Notes: a model not told the origin generated them from the letters alone. A DNA stretch of 64,000 bases from Paenibacillus glycanilyticus (GCF_023715145.1 NZ_JAMBNP010000003.1:186001-250000), one strand, 5' to 3'; counted from the first letter of the stretch, positions 8,577 to 16,898 are shown. Translations and numbers: made by a program.

Positions 8577-9877
8577 ATGGCGGGGATATGATGACGATAC
8601 CATTTGATTTGCTTGTTACCGAGGTTAGGCTGCCAGGCAGCGGATTAACGGATTTGGGCATAAAAGGCGGAAAGATAACGGCGATCGGCAAGTTGGCCGG
8701 AGCTGCCGCCTTAACAACCTTTCAGGCGCAGGGCAGACTGCTTCTGCCCCCTTTTGTCGAGCCTCACGTGCATTTGGACACGACATTAACGGCGGGCGAT
8801 CCGATCTGGAACGAGAGCGGAACGCTCGCGGAAGGCATATCGGTATGGGCCTCCCGCAAAAAACAGCTGACGCGCGAGGACGTTCTGGCAAGGGCGGAGC
8901 GAACGCTAGAGATGTTCATCGGCTATGGCGTGCTTCATCTGCGCGCGATGGTGGACATCGGAGACCCGAAGCTTACTGCGCTGCGCGCGGTGCTGGAGCT
9001 GAAGGACAAATACCGCGAACGCATGCATATGCAGGTAATCGCTTTTCCGCAGGACGGCCTTGTGGCTTGCCCGGATAACGAAGCGAGACTGGAGGAGGCG
9101 CTGCGGCTTGGTGCTGACGGAGTATCGGCGGTGCCCCATCTGGAGCGGACCCGCGAGGACGGAGTATTAAGCCTGCGCAAAGCGTTTGCTCTTGCGGAGC
9201 GATACGGCGCCTTTATTCATGTCTTTTGCGACGAGACCGACGATGAAGCCTCACGGTACCTTGAAGTATGCGCCGCGCTTGCGCTTGCGACCGGTCTGGG
9301 CTCCAAGGTAACGGCCGCCCATGCCAATGCCGCGGCTTATTACAATGAACCGTATTTTCAAAAGCTGCTTGGACTGGTGAAGCAATCCGGCCTCTCCATT
9401 GTGGCTTGTCCGCTGATTAACAGCGTTATGCAGGGACGTTACGATGCTTCTCCGAAGGGGCGGGGCATTACGCGGATTCAGGATTTCCACCGGGCGGGCG
9501 TTAACGTCGCTTTGGCGCATGACGATATCCGTACTCCCTTTTATCCGCTTGGAACGGGAAATCCGCTGGATGCCGCGCATATGGCGGCTCATCTTGCCCA
9601 TATGTGCGGCCGTCAGGATCTGCACGATATATGGGGCATGATTACGCATGGCGGAGCGAAAGCCATGCAGATAAACGGCTACGGCTTTGAACAAGGAAAG
9701 CCAAAGGTCGGAGATCCGGCCTCGTTCCTGCTGTTTGACGCCGCAGACCCCGCCGAGCTGATCCGGACCCGATCCGCCCCGCGTTACGTGTTCCATAAGG
9801 GCCGGCTGGCCGCGGAAACAGCGCCCGCCGTTACGAAGCTGCTGCACCTGGCGGGCGACAAAATGGCCATATTCTAA
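8573..9877 (+). CDS. Cytosine deaminase (CodA)-like amidohydrolase
   Basis: Up to 434 residues, close in length to E. coli CodA. The catalytic stations follow CodA closely: PHVHLDTTLTAGDP with the metal-binding HxH, NESGTLAEGI, HVFCDETDDEASR with His and the catalytic Glu, TAAHANA, and LAHDDIRTPFYPLG with the late Asp. It should deaminate a pyrimidine-like or other amino-substituted ring. The ATG at 8573 overlaps the preceding stop; ATGs at 8588 and 8591 follow GGCGGGG and are alternative starts that would shorten the protein by five or six residues. It is the last gene of the operon; no strong terminator is seen before the next transcription unit. Confidence 0.87.
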   Translation: MNGGDMMTIPFDLLVTEVRLPGSGLTDLGIKGGKITAIGKLAGAAALTTFQAQGRLLLPPFVEPHVHLDTTLTAGDPIWNESGTLAEGISVWASRKKQLTREDVLARAERTLEMFIGYGVLHLRAMVDIGDPKLTALRAVLELKDKYRERMHMQVIAFPQDGLVACPDNEARLEEALRLGADGVSAVPHLERTREDGVLSLRKAFALAERYGAFIHVFCDETDDEASRYLEVCAALALATGLGSKVTAAHANAAAYYNEPYFQKLLGLVKQSGLSIVACPLINSVMQGRYDASPKGRGITRIQDFHRAGVNVALAHDDIRTPFYPLGTGNPLDAAHMAAHLAHMCGRQDLHDIWGMITHGGAKAMQINGYGFEQGKPKVGDPASFLLFDAADPAELIRTRSAPRYVFHKGRLAAETAPAVTKLLHLAGDKMAIF

Positions 9878-9949
9878 TGTTGAAACAGGAATTAGATTAA
9901 CATTTTTTAACCAAATTTTAGGTCATCCCGACTATTCAAAACGCCTTCC

Positions 9950-9988
9950 CTCTCCTTGATAATCAGGGGTATTCCATATCAAGGAGGG
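9950..9988 (+). promoter_or_regulatory. Leader hairpin that can mask the ribosome binding site of the first helveticin-J-like gene
   Basis: CTCTCCTTGATA at 9950-9961 pairs with TATCAAGGAGGG at 9977-9988 (12 bp, one G-U pair, 15-nt loop), fully covering the SD AAGGAGGG; the start codon is at 9995. The 5' arm sits in a leader block that is repeated upstream of the second paralog. Alternatively TTGATAAT in this arm is part of a promoter, in which case the hairpin would not be transcribed. Confidence 0.45.
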
Positions 9989-9994
9989 ATTTGA

Positions 9995-10984
9995 ATGCTT
10001 CGGAATTACGCGGTGAGCCTTAAAAACAGGCCGCTAAAGATTTTTGCTTCCGCCGTTCTTGCCATGCTTTTGTTCGGCTCGGCCGTCCTGCCGGCGTTTG
10101 CGGCATCCCCGGGGAAGTCCGTCAACGCTTCGGCTACCTTCGCTTATAGTCTTAAAGGGCTTAAGCATAATCTGGCTGTTCAGAAGGCCTATATCGCATC
10201 CAAGTATCTGTACGTCACCCAGCGCTCGGGAGGAACCGTCTATCTGTCGAGACTGCTCATGAAGGGAAGCACCGCCACCTACGTGGACGAAATGACGGTG
10301 ACCCATTCCGGTCATGGCCAGACGCTGGATATGTACACCTACAAGGATATCGATTATTTCTATTTCAGTTCAAAAGCGGACCCGTCCACGTCGTATGACT
10401 GGTCGCTTCAGGTGGCCCGGCTGAAATACTCGGCGGGCAAGAAGTATGATTATGCGGATCTTCGCCGGTTCACCTACATGAACTATGCGAATAAGACCGG
10501 CAAGAGATTGGGCGATACCTATCGCGTGGACGGCGGCGGCAACAGCGGCTATACCCTTTTCCGCGTACAAACCGCCCAGGGCACTGTTACGTGGTCCATC
10601 TACAACACGGCGGCCTTAAACAAGCTTTTGGACGGCAGCGAACAAGTGCGGATGGACAGCGCGGCAGCCAAAAAGGCATGCGTGGCCAGCTTCACCCAAA
10701 CGGGCAGCCGCATCGTTAGACCAAACGGCTCTTTCCAGGGCATGGATATGCTCTCGAGCACAAAAATCTATACGTCGGGCGGAGCGGAAGGGCAAACGCC
10801 GCGCATCGCCTTGATGTCGAACACAGGCTCTTACAAATCGCTGGTCAAAATTACGAATGTCGGAAATCATGAGATCGAAGGCGTACAGACGAAGAACGGC
10901 AAGGTATACTTCACGATCGTGACCAACCCGAAAAACAAGAAAGATACGCAGAAGGTCTACTATGTGCCGGAAAGCAAGTTTTAA
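9995..10984 (+). CDS. Secreted helveticin-J-like protein, basic paralog
   Basis: 329 residues, the usual length of helveticin J (class III bacteriocin family). A signal peptide of about 36 residues ends AVLPAFA|ASPGK. Shared features with helveticin J: the VQKAYIASKYLYVTQR block, the HGQTLDMYTY segment, WSLQVARLKY, the RFTYMNYA block, TVTWSIYNTAALNKLLD, SFQGMDML and the late NHEIEGVQ. These repeat-like blades suggest a beta-propeller fold. My hand count of the mature part gives 38 Lys+Arg against 20 Asp+Glu, so it is strongly basic. It is followed 114 nt later by a second copy of equal length. Function as a bacteriocin is inferred from the family; no immunity gene is obvious. SD AAGGAGGG lies in a possible hairpin. 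Confidence 0.78.
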   Translation: MLRNYAVSLKNRPLKIFASAVLAMLLFGSAVLPAFAASPGKSVNASATFAYSLKGLKHNLAVQKAYIASKYLYVTQRSGGTVYLSRLLMKGSTATYVDEMTVTHSGHGQTLDMYTYKDIDYFYFSSKADPSTSYDWSLQVARLKYSAGKKYDYADLRRFTYMNYANKTGKRLGDTYRVDGGGNSGYTLFRVQTAQGTVTWSIYNTAALNKLLDGSEQVRMDSAAAKKACVASFTQTGSRIVRPNGSFQGMDMLSSTKIYTSGGAEGQTPRIALMSNTGSYKSLVKITNVGNHEIEGVQTKNGKVYFTIVTNPKNKKDTQKVYYVPESKF

Positions 10985-10999
10985 AGACGCAATAATTAT

Positions 11000-11063
11000 T
11001 TAACATTTATTGGTACAACCAGACTATTCTAAACCGCATCCTTCTCCTTGATAATCTTGGGTG
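11000..11063. repeat. Second copy of the duplicated leader block (first copy 9897-9970)
   Basis: Both copies share TTAACATTT, then ACTATTC-AAA, a C/T-rich stretch, CTCCTTGATAATC and GGGT. The regulatory leader was therefore duplicated along with the coding region, suggesting joint control of the two paralogs. Confidence 0.7.
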
Positions 11064-11092
11064 ATAGATAGAACGCACAAGATGATGGAGGG
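11045..11092 (+). promoter_or_regulatory. Leader hairpin over the ribosome binding site of the second helveticin-J-like gene
   Basis: Bases 11045-11059 can pair with 11078-11092, with two mismatches and two G-U pairs; the ATCTTG/CAAGAT core is perfect. The SD GGAGGG at 11087-11092 lies in the 3' arm and the ATG is at 11099. The 3' arm differs from the first copy yet still pairs with the conserved CTCCTTGAT, as expected if pairing matters. Confidence 0.38.
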
Positions 11093-11098
11093 ATAGGA

Positions 11099-12088
11099 AT
11101 GTTGCCGCTTCACGCCGTACATGTTAGAACCGGGTCTTTAAGAGTTATCGCTTCTGTCATGCTCGCCATGCTTCTGTTTGGCACAGCCGTATTGCCCGTA
11201 TTTGCAGCAAGTCCAGGGAAGACCGTCAACGCTTCGGCTACGCTCGCTTACAATCTCAAAGGACTTAACCACAACCTGGCCGTTCAGAAGGCTTATATCG
11301 CATCCAAGTATCTGTACGTCACCCAGCGTTCCGGGGGAACCGTCTATCTGTCCAGATTGCTCATGAGCGGAAGCAACGCCACCTATGTGGACGAAATGAC
11401 GATTACCAATGCGGGTCATGGCCAGACGCTGGATATGTACACGTACAACGACATTGATTATTTCTATTTCAGTTCGAAAGCGGATCCGTCAACCGACTAC
11501 AATTGGTCGCTGCAAGTGGCAAGACTCCAATATTCGGCAGGCGCGACCTATGATTATACGGATCTTCACCGGTTCACCTATCTGAACTACGCCGATAAGA
11601 CCGGTGCGAGATTAGGCGAGACTTACCGCGTGGATGCCGGCGGCAACAGCGACTATACGATTTTCCGCGTGCAAACGGTCGAAGGCACCGTGACATGGTC
11701 CATTTATGACACGGCGGCCTTGAATAAGCTGCTGGATAGCAATGAGCAGGTGCGGATGGACAGCGCGGCAGCGATAAGCGCCTGCGTGACCAGCTTTACC
11801 CAATCGGGCGGCGATATTGTTCGGCCAAACGGATCCTTCCAAGGCTTCGATATGCTCTCGAATACGGAGATCTATACGTCGGGCGGAGCGGAAGGCGAGA
11901 CGCCAAAAGTCGCTTCGATGTCTAACACGGGCGCTTATAAAACCCTTGTGAACATTACGAATGTGGGAACCCATGAGATCGAGGGCGTGCAAACGAAAAA
12001 CGGCAACGTGTATTTCACCATCGTGACAGACCCGGACAATAAGAAAGACACGCAGAAGGTGTACTATGTAGCAGACAGCATCTTTTAA
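11099..12088 (+). CDS. Secreted helveticin-J-like protein, acidic paralog
   Basis: 329 residues, same length as its neighbour and very similar along its entire length, including the signal peptide (LPVFA|ASPGK) and the blocks VQKAYIASKYLYVTQR, HGQTLDMYTY, WSLQVARLQY, RFTYLNYA and SFQGFDML. Many Lys positions of the first copy are replaced by Asp, Asn, Thr or Glu. I count 22 Lys+Arg and 29 Asp+Glu in the mature part, so this copy is acidic. The single Cys of the mature region (SACVTSF) is conserved in both. It arose by tandem duplication and diverged in charge. The helveticin J (class III bacteriocin) relation is by family resemblance. A strong terminator follows. Confidence 0.78.
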   Translation: MLPLHAVHVRTGSLRVIASVMLAMLLFGTAVLPVFAASPGKTVNASATLAYNLKGLNHNLAVQKAYIASKYLYVTQRSGGTVYLSRLLMSGSNATYVDEMTITNAGHGQTLDMYTYNDIDYFYFSSKADPSTDYNWSLQVARLQYSAGATYDYTDLHRFTYLNYADKTGARLGETYRVDAGGNSDYTIFRVQTVEGTVTWSIYDTAALNKLLDSNEQVRMDSAAAISACVTSFTQSGGDIVRPNGSFQGFDMLSNTEIYTSGGAEGETPKVASMSNTGAYKTLVNITNVGTHEIEGVQTKNGNVYFTIVTDPDNKKDTQKVYYVADSIF

Positions 12089-12101
12089 GCCGATTCTATA
12101 A

Positions 12102-12150
12102 AAACAGGGCTGCCTCCGTGAAGCGATTAGCTTCGGGAGCAGCCCTGTTT
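12102..12150 (+). terminator. Intrinsic terminator after the helveticin-J-like pair
   Basis: AAACAGGGCTGC at 12102-12113 pairs with GCAGCCCTGTTT at 12139-12150; the enclosed sequence forms a further small stem. Confidence 0.75.
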
Positions 12151-12274
12151 GCTGTCTACGACAAACGCTTTGCCGTTCTTCACGGCTGATAGGTTCTTCC
12201 TATCTGCATATCTGCGGGACACGCCGCATATGACGTAAGGAAGCTTCGCTTCGCCTATGAAGGGGGAATAAGCG

Positions 12275-13570
12275 ATGAGCAGAAAATTTCTCAATTCTCC
12301 AACTGCCTACGCGCTTGGCATGTTTGCGATGATGGTGCCAAGCCAGGCGTTTGCCTCGTTTTTCAACTATTACTATGTAGAAAAGCTGGGCCTCAGCCTA
12401 GGGCTTGCCACCATTGCGCGCACCATCTACCTGATCTGGGACGCGGTCAATAATCCGATGGCCGGCTATTTGTCCGACAGGACCCGCACGCGTTACGGCA
12501 GGCGCAGGCCGTGGATCTTTTTCTCCACGCCGGCCTTTATGCTCGCCTTCATTATGGTGTTCTCCGTTCCGGGCGGACTTGGCAATACGGAGCTGTTTGT
12601 CTGGCTGCTCACTTCGCTGATTCTGTTCGAGGGGCTCGCAACGCTGCTGTGGGTGAACTACGGGGCGCTCTTTCCCGAGCTGTTCGTCGGAGACCGGCTT
12701 CGCGCGAAAGCATCGGCTGTTCAGCAAGGGTTTCAGATTGCGGCGATTCTGATCGGAACGGCGCTTACTCCCATTCTGTATGAGAGCATTGGCTTTGGAT
12801 GGATGTCGGTGACCTACGCGATCGTATTTGGCGTGTTTATGACCTGGTTTGCCCTATCCGTCCGGGAGAAGGACAGTACGCATCAGGAAGCGCCGCTCCC
12901 GCTTATTGCGGCATTCCGCGAGACGTTGACCAATAAGCCGTTCTGGATCTTTAACATAGCGGGCTCCTTCGCCCAAACGGTAAACGGCCTTCTTGCGGCG
13001 CTGCTTCCGTTCTATGCGAAATACGTCCTGAATATCTCGGAGGGGGAGGTGTCCATTCTGATGGGCGCCGTCTTTGTCTCCATCATTCCGCTTGTTATTG
13101 TATGGTATCTCATCTCCCGCAAGCTTGGCGGCCTGCGCAGCTGGCGGCTGGCGCTCGCCGTTTACGGCTTGTCGGTCATTCCGCTCTGGTTCGCTGGCAG
13201 CCTCGGAAGCGGCATTCTCGCAGGCATACTGGTAGGCTTCGGGATGGCCGGATTTCTTGTTACACCCGCTATGCTTAGCAGCCGGATCATTGACCTGGAT
13301 GCCGAACGGACGGGCAGACGGAGAGAGGGAATCTACACGGCGGTTGCCGGATTTATTACAAGATCGAGCGGCCTGATTGCCGCGGTAGCCTTCTGGATTG
13401 TTGGCCTGATCTACGGTTACCAGAGCGGCGATAATCCGGGTCCCCAGCCGGAGACGGTCTTTCGAGTGCTGATCTGCGTAGTGCCCCTTATTTTGCTGGC
13501 GGTATCGTTTGTCATCTCCCTATTCATGAAGAATTTAGAGGAGCCGGGTCAATCCAAACGTCCGGTATGA
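12275..13570 (+). CDS. GPH-family (MelB-like) MFS sugar:cation symporter
   Basis: 431-residue, roughly 12-TM transporter of the glycoside-pentoside-hexuronide:cation family (MFS_2). The N-terminal hallmark is IWDAVNNPMAGYLSDRTRTR at about residues 49-68, followed by YGRRRPWIFFSTP. Family members import glycosides, pentosides or hexuronides with H+ or Na+. SD AAGGGGG precedes ATG 12275. No sugar hydrolase is adjacent, so the substrate is unknown. The next gene starts 36 nt downstream, but a shared function is not evident. Confidence 0.87.
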   Translation: MSRKFLNSPTAYALGMFAMMVPSQAFASFFNYYYVEKLGLSLGLATIARTIYLIWDAVNNPMAGYLSDRTRTRYGRRRPWIFFSTPAFMLAFIMVFSVPGGLGNTELFVWLLTSLILFEGLATLLWVNYGALFPELFVGDRLRAKASAVQQGFQIAAILIGTALTPILYESIGFGWMSVTYAIVFGVFMTWFALSVREKDSTHQEAPLPLIAAFRETLTNKPFWIFNIAGSFAQTVNGLLAALLPFYAKYVLNISEGEVSILMGAVFVSIIPLVIVWYLISRKLGGLRSWRLALAVYGLSVIPLWFAGSLGSGILAGILVGFGMAGFLVTPAMLSSRIIDLDAERTGRRREGIYTAVAGFITRSSGLIAAVAFWIVGLIYGYQSGDNPGPQPETVFRVLICVVPLILLAVSFVISLFMKNLEEPGQSKRPV

Positions 13571-13605
13571 TATGATAATGGCAAAATCAAACCAAGGGGA
13601 TTCGC

Positions 13606-15561
13606 ATGAAGCAGGTAACGATTGGCATGTTCGCGCATGTGGATGCGGGCAAGACCACGCTGGCGGAGCAGCTGCTCTATCATACGAACAGCATCCGGGA
13701 GCGGGGCCGGGTAGATCACAAGGATGCTTACCTCGACAGCCACGATATCGAACGGGCGAGAGGCATTACGGTATTCGCGGATCAGGCGGTTATGACTTAT
13801 AAAGATTCTACCTATTATTTAATTGATACGCCTGGACACGTCGACTTCTCGCCCGAGATGGAGCGGGCCGTCCAGGTGATGGACTACGCCGTATTGGTTG
13901 TAAGTGCGGTGGAAGGCGTGCAGGGGCATACCGAAACGGTCTGGCAGCTGCTGTCGAAGCACCGGGTTCCGACGTTCTTTTTCATAAACAAGATAGACCG
14001 CACCGGGGCGGATATAGACCGCGTGCTGCAGGAAATCCAGCTTCATCTGACGCCTGATGCCTGCCTGATTACAGATAGCTTTGCGGGCGGCGCTATTGGC
14101 GAGCCGTTAATTGAGAGTCTCGCGGAGCGGGACGAGCAGCTTCTTGATGCCTTCCTCTCTGGTGAGGGCGATCAGGCCTTCTGGCTGCAAGCGCTGCAGG
14201 AGATGGTGAGGGGCTGCCGGTTATTCCCTTGCGTAAGCGGCTCGGCCTTGCAGGATGCCGGTGTTCGGGAGTTTTTGGAGCAGCTTCAGCTGCTGACGAC
14301 CGTTGACTATAACGAGCATGCGGCCTTTGGAGGACGCGTCTATAAAATCCGTCATGACAGCAACGGCACAAGGCTGACGTACATCAAAGCAACAAGCGGT
14401 ACGCTCAAGGTCCGGGAGGAGCTTCGTTACGGGAGCGGGGAGGAGCAGGTATGCGAGAAGGCGACAAGGCTGCTTCTTGTGAACGGCAGCAAGATGCAGG
14501 CGGTAGAGCAGGTGACAGCCGGCGATTTGTTCGCGGTTGTCGGATTGTCCGGCGCCGAGGCGGGGCAGGGCGTAGGCGTATATTCGGACAAGCTGTCGTA
14601 CGATCTGGTGCCGGCGCTGACGTCCAAGGTGATTTTCCCCGAAGCGCTACCCGTGAAGGATGTGCTGAAGGCATTCCGCATACTAAATGCGGAGGATCCT
14701 TCGCTTAATGTCATCTGGGAGGAAAGCCTGCAGGAAATCCATATTCATGTGATGGGAATTATCCAGCTCGAGGTGCTGCAGCAGCTTGTGAAGGACAGGT
14801 TCGGATTCGAGGTGGTCTTCGGAAGCCCGGAGATCTTGTACAAAGAAACGATCGCGAGTCCCGTGAAGGGTTACGGACATTTCGAGCCGCTCCGGCATTA
14901 TGCCGAGGTGCATCTGCTGCTCGAGCCCGGAGCGCGGGGGAGCGGCATCACGTTCAACAATGCCGCCCACGTGCATGATCTAAGTATAGGCAATCGGAAT
15001 TTGATCGAGACGCATCTGTTTGAGCGCGAGCATCACGGATTGCTGACGGGCAGCCCGCTGACGGATGTACGGATCACGCTGCTCACAGGTGCCGGCCATA
15101 ATGAACATACCCATGGCGGCGACTTCCGGGAAGCGACGTTTCGTGCGTTAAGGCAGGGGCTGGAGAAAGCGGACAATGTGCTGCTCGAGCCGTTCTACGA
15201 GTATAAAATCAAGGTGGAGCTGGATCATTTGGGCAAGGTATTATCGGATCTGCAGCGCGCGTCCGGTCAGTTCGACCCGCCGCAAACAACGGCATCGCAT
15301 GCGGTGGTTACGGGCAGGGTGCCGGTTGCTACCTTTATGGATTACAGCACGGAGCTTGCGGCATTCACGCATGGCAGAGGCAGTATTCAACTCGTCTTTG
15401 CGGGGTACGGCCGCTGCCATAACGAGCAGGAGGTTATCGAGCGGAAGGGTTACCGGAAGGATGCCGATCCGCTGTATACGTCATCATCGATCTTCTGCGC
15501 GAAAGGAGCCGGCTATACGGTTCCATGGGATGAGGCGGAAGCGAAGATGCATCTGCTGTAG
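13606..15561 (+). CDS. Tet(M)-like ribosomal protection GTPase (EF-G paralog)
   Basis: 651 residues, matching ribosomal protection proteins (about 640-660) and shorter than EF-G. GTPase motifs: G1 AHVDAGKTT near residue 10, switch region RARGIT, G3 DTPGHVDF near 73, G4 NKID near 127. Domains II-V continue, ending with the domain V/IV-like GRVPVATFMDYSTELAAFTH and the C-terminal YTSSSIFCAKGAGY, typical of the TetM/TetO/TetW/OtrA group. Such proteins release tetracycline from the ribosome; distant chromosomal members may have other antibiotic or housekeeping roles, so resistance is only inferred. SD AAGGGG lies 7 nt before ATG 13606. No leader peptide or mobile element typical of tetM is seen. 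Confidence 0.85.
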   Translation: MKQVTIGMFAHVDAGKTTLAEQLLYHTNSIRERGRVDHKDAYLDSHDIERARGITVFADQAVMTYKDSTYYLIDTPGHVDFSPEMERAVQVMDYAVLVVSAVEGVQGHTETVWQLLSKHRVPTFFFINKIDRTGADIDRVLQEIQLHLTPDACLITDSFAGGAIGEPLIESLAERDEQLLDAFLSGEGDQAFWLQALQEMVRGCRLFPCVSGSALQDAGVREFLEQLQLLTTVDYNEHAAFGGRVYKIRHDSNGTRLTYIKATSGTLKVREELRYGSGEEQVCEKATRLLLVNGSKMQAVEQVTAGDLFAVVGLSGAEAGQGVGVYSDKLSYDLVPALTSKVIFPEALPVKDVLKAFRILNAEDPSLNVIWEESLQEIHIHVMGIIQLEVLQQLVKDRFGFEVVFGSPEILYKETIASPVKGYGHFEPLRHYAEVHLLLEPGARGSGITFNNAAHVHDLSIGNRNLIETHLFEREHHGLLTGSPLTDVRITLLTGAGHNEHTHGGDFREATFRALRQGLEKADNVLLEPFYEYKIKVELDHLGKVLSDLQRASGQFDPPQTTASHAVVTGRVPVATFMDYSTELAAFTHGRGSIQLVFAGYGRCHNEQEVIERKGYRKDADPLYTSSSIFCAKGAGYTVPWDEAEAKMHLL

Positions 15562-15618
15562 CGAACGCAAATAGAACAGTAACGAAAATAAAAATTATAC
15601 ATTTTAGAGGGTGATCCG

Positions 15619-15861
15619 ATGCTGTCGGCATCTCATAATCAACAATCCAGATCTCAAGTATTGGGTGTACACTCCGTTCTGGCGGCTATGGAGAAGTCAC
15701 TGGCCATGTTGAATTAAGCACGGACGGGCATGCACCGTTCGCAGACGATGGTCTCGGAAAGCCAGCAGCGCGCAAGGAAAGCGGTCGAAGAGTTCACCCG
15801 GATCGGACAGTCGGCCTCCGAGCTCGAAGAGAAGGCGCAGATATTCAAAAATCGGATATAA
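15619..15861 (+). pseudogene. Small gene interrupted by an in-frame TAA; tail resembles a chemoreceptor end
   Basis: ATG 15619 has a good SD (GAGGGTGA). The frame reads 32 codons to TAA at 15715, then stays open in the same frame for another 47 codons to 15861. The downstream part (SQQRARKAVEEFTRIGQSAS, then ELEEKAQIFKN) is amphipathic and looks like the C-terminal coiled tail of a methyl-accepting chemotaxis-type protein. Either a nonsense mutation split a protein of about 80 residues, or only the first 32 residues are made. I cannot name the family. Confidence 0.5.
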
Positions 15862-15897
15862 ACGAAAGGCCATCCTGCTTAAGGATGGCCTTTCGTT
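15861..15897. terminator. Bidirectional intrinsic terminator
   Basis: Perfect 15-bp stem: AACGAAAGGCCATCC (15861-15875) with GGATGGCCTTTCGTT (15883-15897), between the broken small gene (+) and the GNAT gene (-). Confidence 0.8.
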
Positions 15898-15911
15898 ATG
15901 CTAGGGCTTGG

Positions 15912-16898
15912 TCACAGCGCGCGGACTATTCTGTAGCTTCCCGGCTCTGCGCGGAAGCCCATCAGATCCCGGTTCACGCGAAGCATCGGAATATTGGCGG
16001 AATCGTTGTGCGTCCGCAGATAAGGCGCTCCGGCTGCCTTGGCGGACTTAAGGCCAAGCAGCTTCAAGGCAAGCGCAATGCGGCGCCCGCGGTATTCCGG
16101 CAATACCCCGGTGTACTCATGGTACATCGCCCCGGTCTGCTCGTTATGCTGCAGGGTTACGACGCCGATGTAGCGGTCGCCCTCCTTGGCGATATGAATC
16201 CATTCCGGGCGTACGCCGGGCAGGCCAAGATTCCATTTCTTCCACTCTTCGAACCAGGGGAAGTCACCCGAATAGCCGGGAATATCGAGATGCGTGATCT
16301 TGTACAGCTCATGCAGCTTTCGCTCGTTCTCCTCGCCCGGCTCCTCCGCCAGCGTAACGAACCGTATTCCGGCAGACTCGGCATGGGGAATGGATCCGAG
16401 CAGCTGCTCGGAAGCGGTGTACTCGCGCAGATCAAGCACGGATTCGAAGGACAGCCGTTCCCGGATGTAGCCATGCTTTTCGGCAAAAGCAAGCGATCTC
16501 TCGTCCGTCTCCTTCATGTTGAAGTTAATCAGACGCGATGCTTTTACTTCAAGGGCCCATGCATGGAGGGTGGCGTACAAGGCCGTGCCCACGCCTTTCC
16601 CGCGGAATTCCGGATGGACAATTAACGTATAAATAAGCGTCCCCGGTTCGGTCCAAGGCGCCCGCCAGACTATGGCGTAAGCAATGACTTGCCCGTCCTC
16701 TTCTTCGGCCACCCATTTAGGACGATCCCAGCCCATAAGCTCGCCTTCATCATTATAATGAAGCTGTCCCGGCGGGATCTTGTCCTCGTCCTCCTGCAGC
16801 CGTTCGGCTGTCGTTGGCTCGGACCAAACCAGATTTACGAGAGGCGCTACAGCCTGAAAGTCCTCGGGCTGCTTCAACTTGCGGATAATAAAGCTCAT
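15912..16898 (-). CDS. GNAT-family N-acetyltransferase with two GNAT domains
   Basis: 328 residues with two acetyltransferase domains. The first has the acetyl-CoA loop motif HPEFRGKGVGTALY at roughly 90-103; the second has GVLPEYRGRRIALALKLL near 260-277, followed by LRTHNDSANIPMLRVNRDLM, the usual C-terminal pattern of tandem GNAT proteins. I chose ATG 16898 because GGTGGTGG lies 5 nt upstream; the ATG at 16916 has no SD. It transfers an acetyl group from acetyl-CoA to an unknown amine substrate in the cytoplasm. A stand-alone gene ending in a shared terminator. Confidence 0.87.
   Translation of the reverse strand: MSFIIRKLKQPEDFQAVAPLVNLVWSEPTTAERLQEDEDKIPPGQLHYNDEGELMGWDRPKWVAEEEDGQVIAYAIVWRAPWTEPGTLIYTLIVHPEFRGKGVGTALYATLHAWALEVKASRLINFNMKETDERSLAFAEKHGYIRERLSFESVLDLREYTASEQLLGSIPHAESAGIRFVTLAEEPGEENERKLHELYKITHLDIPGYSGDFPWFEEWKKWNLGLPGVRPEWIHIAKEGDRYIGVVTLQHNEQTGAMYHEYTGVLPEYRGRRIALALKLLGLKSAKAAGAPYLRTHNDSANIPMLRVNRDLMGFRAEPGSYRIVRAL

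Noticed and set aside
9967-9972. GGGTAT as a sigma-B -10 box before the first helveticin-like gene
   Set aside because: No matching -35 element at the proper distance, and the second copy reads GGGTGA.
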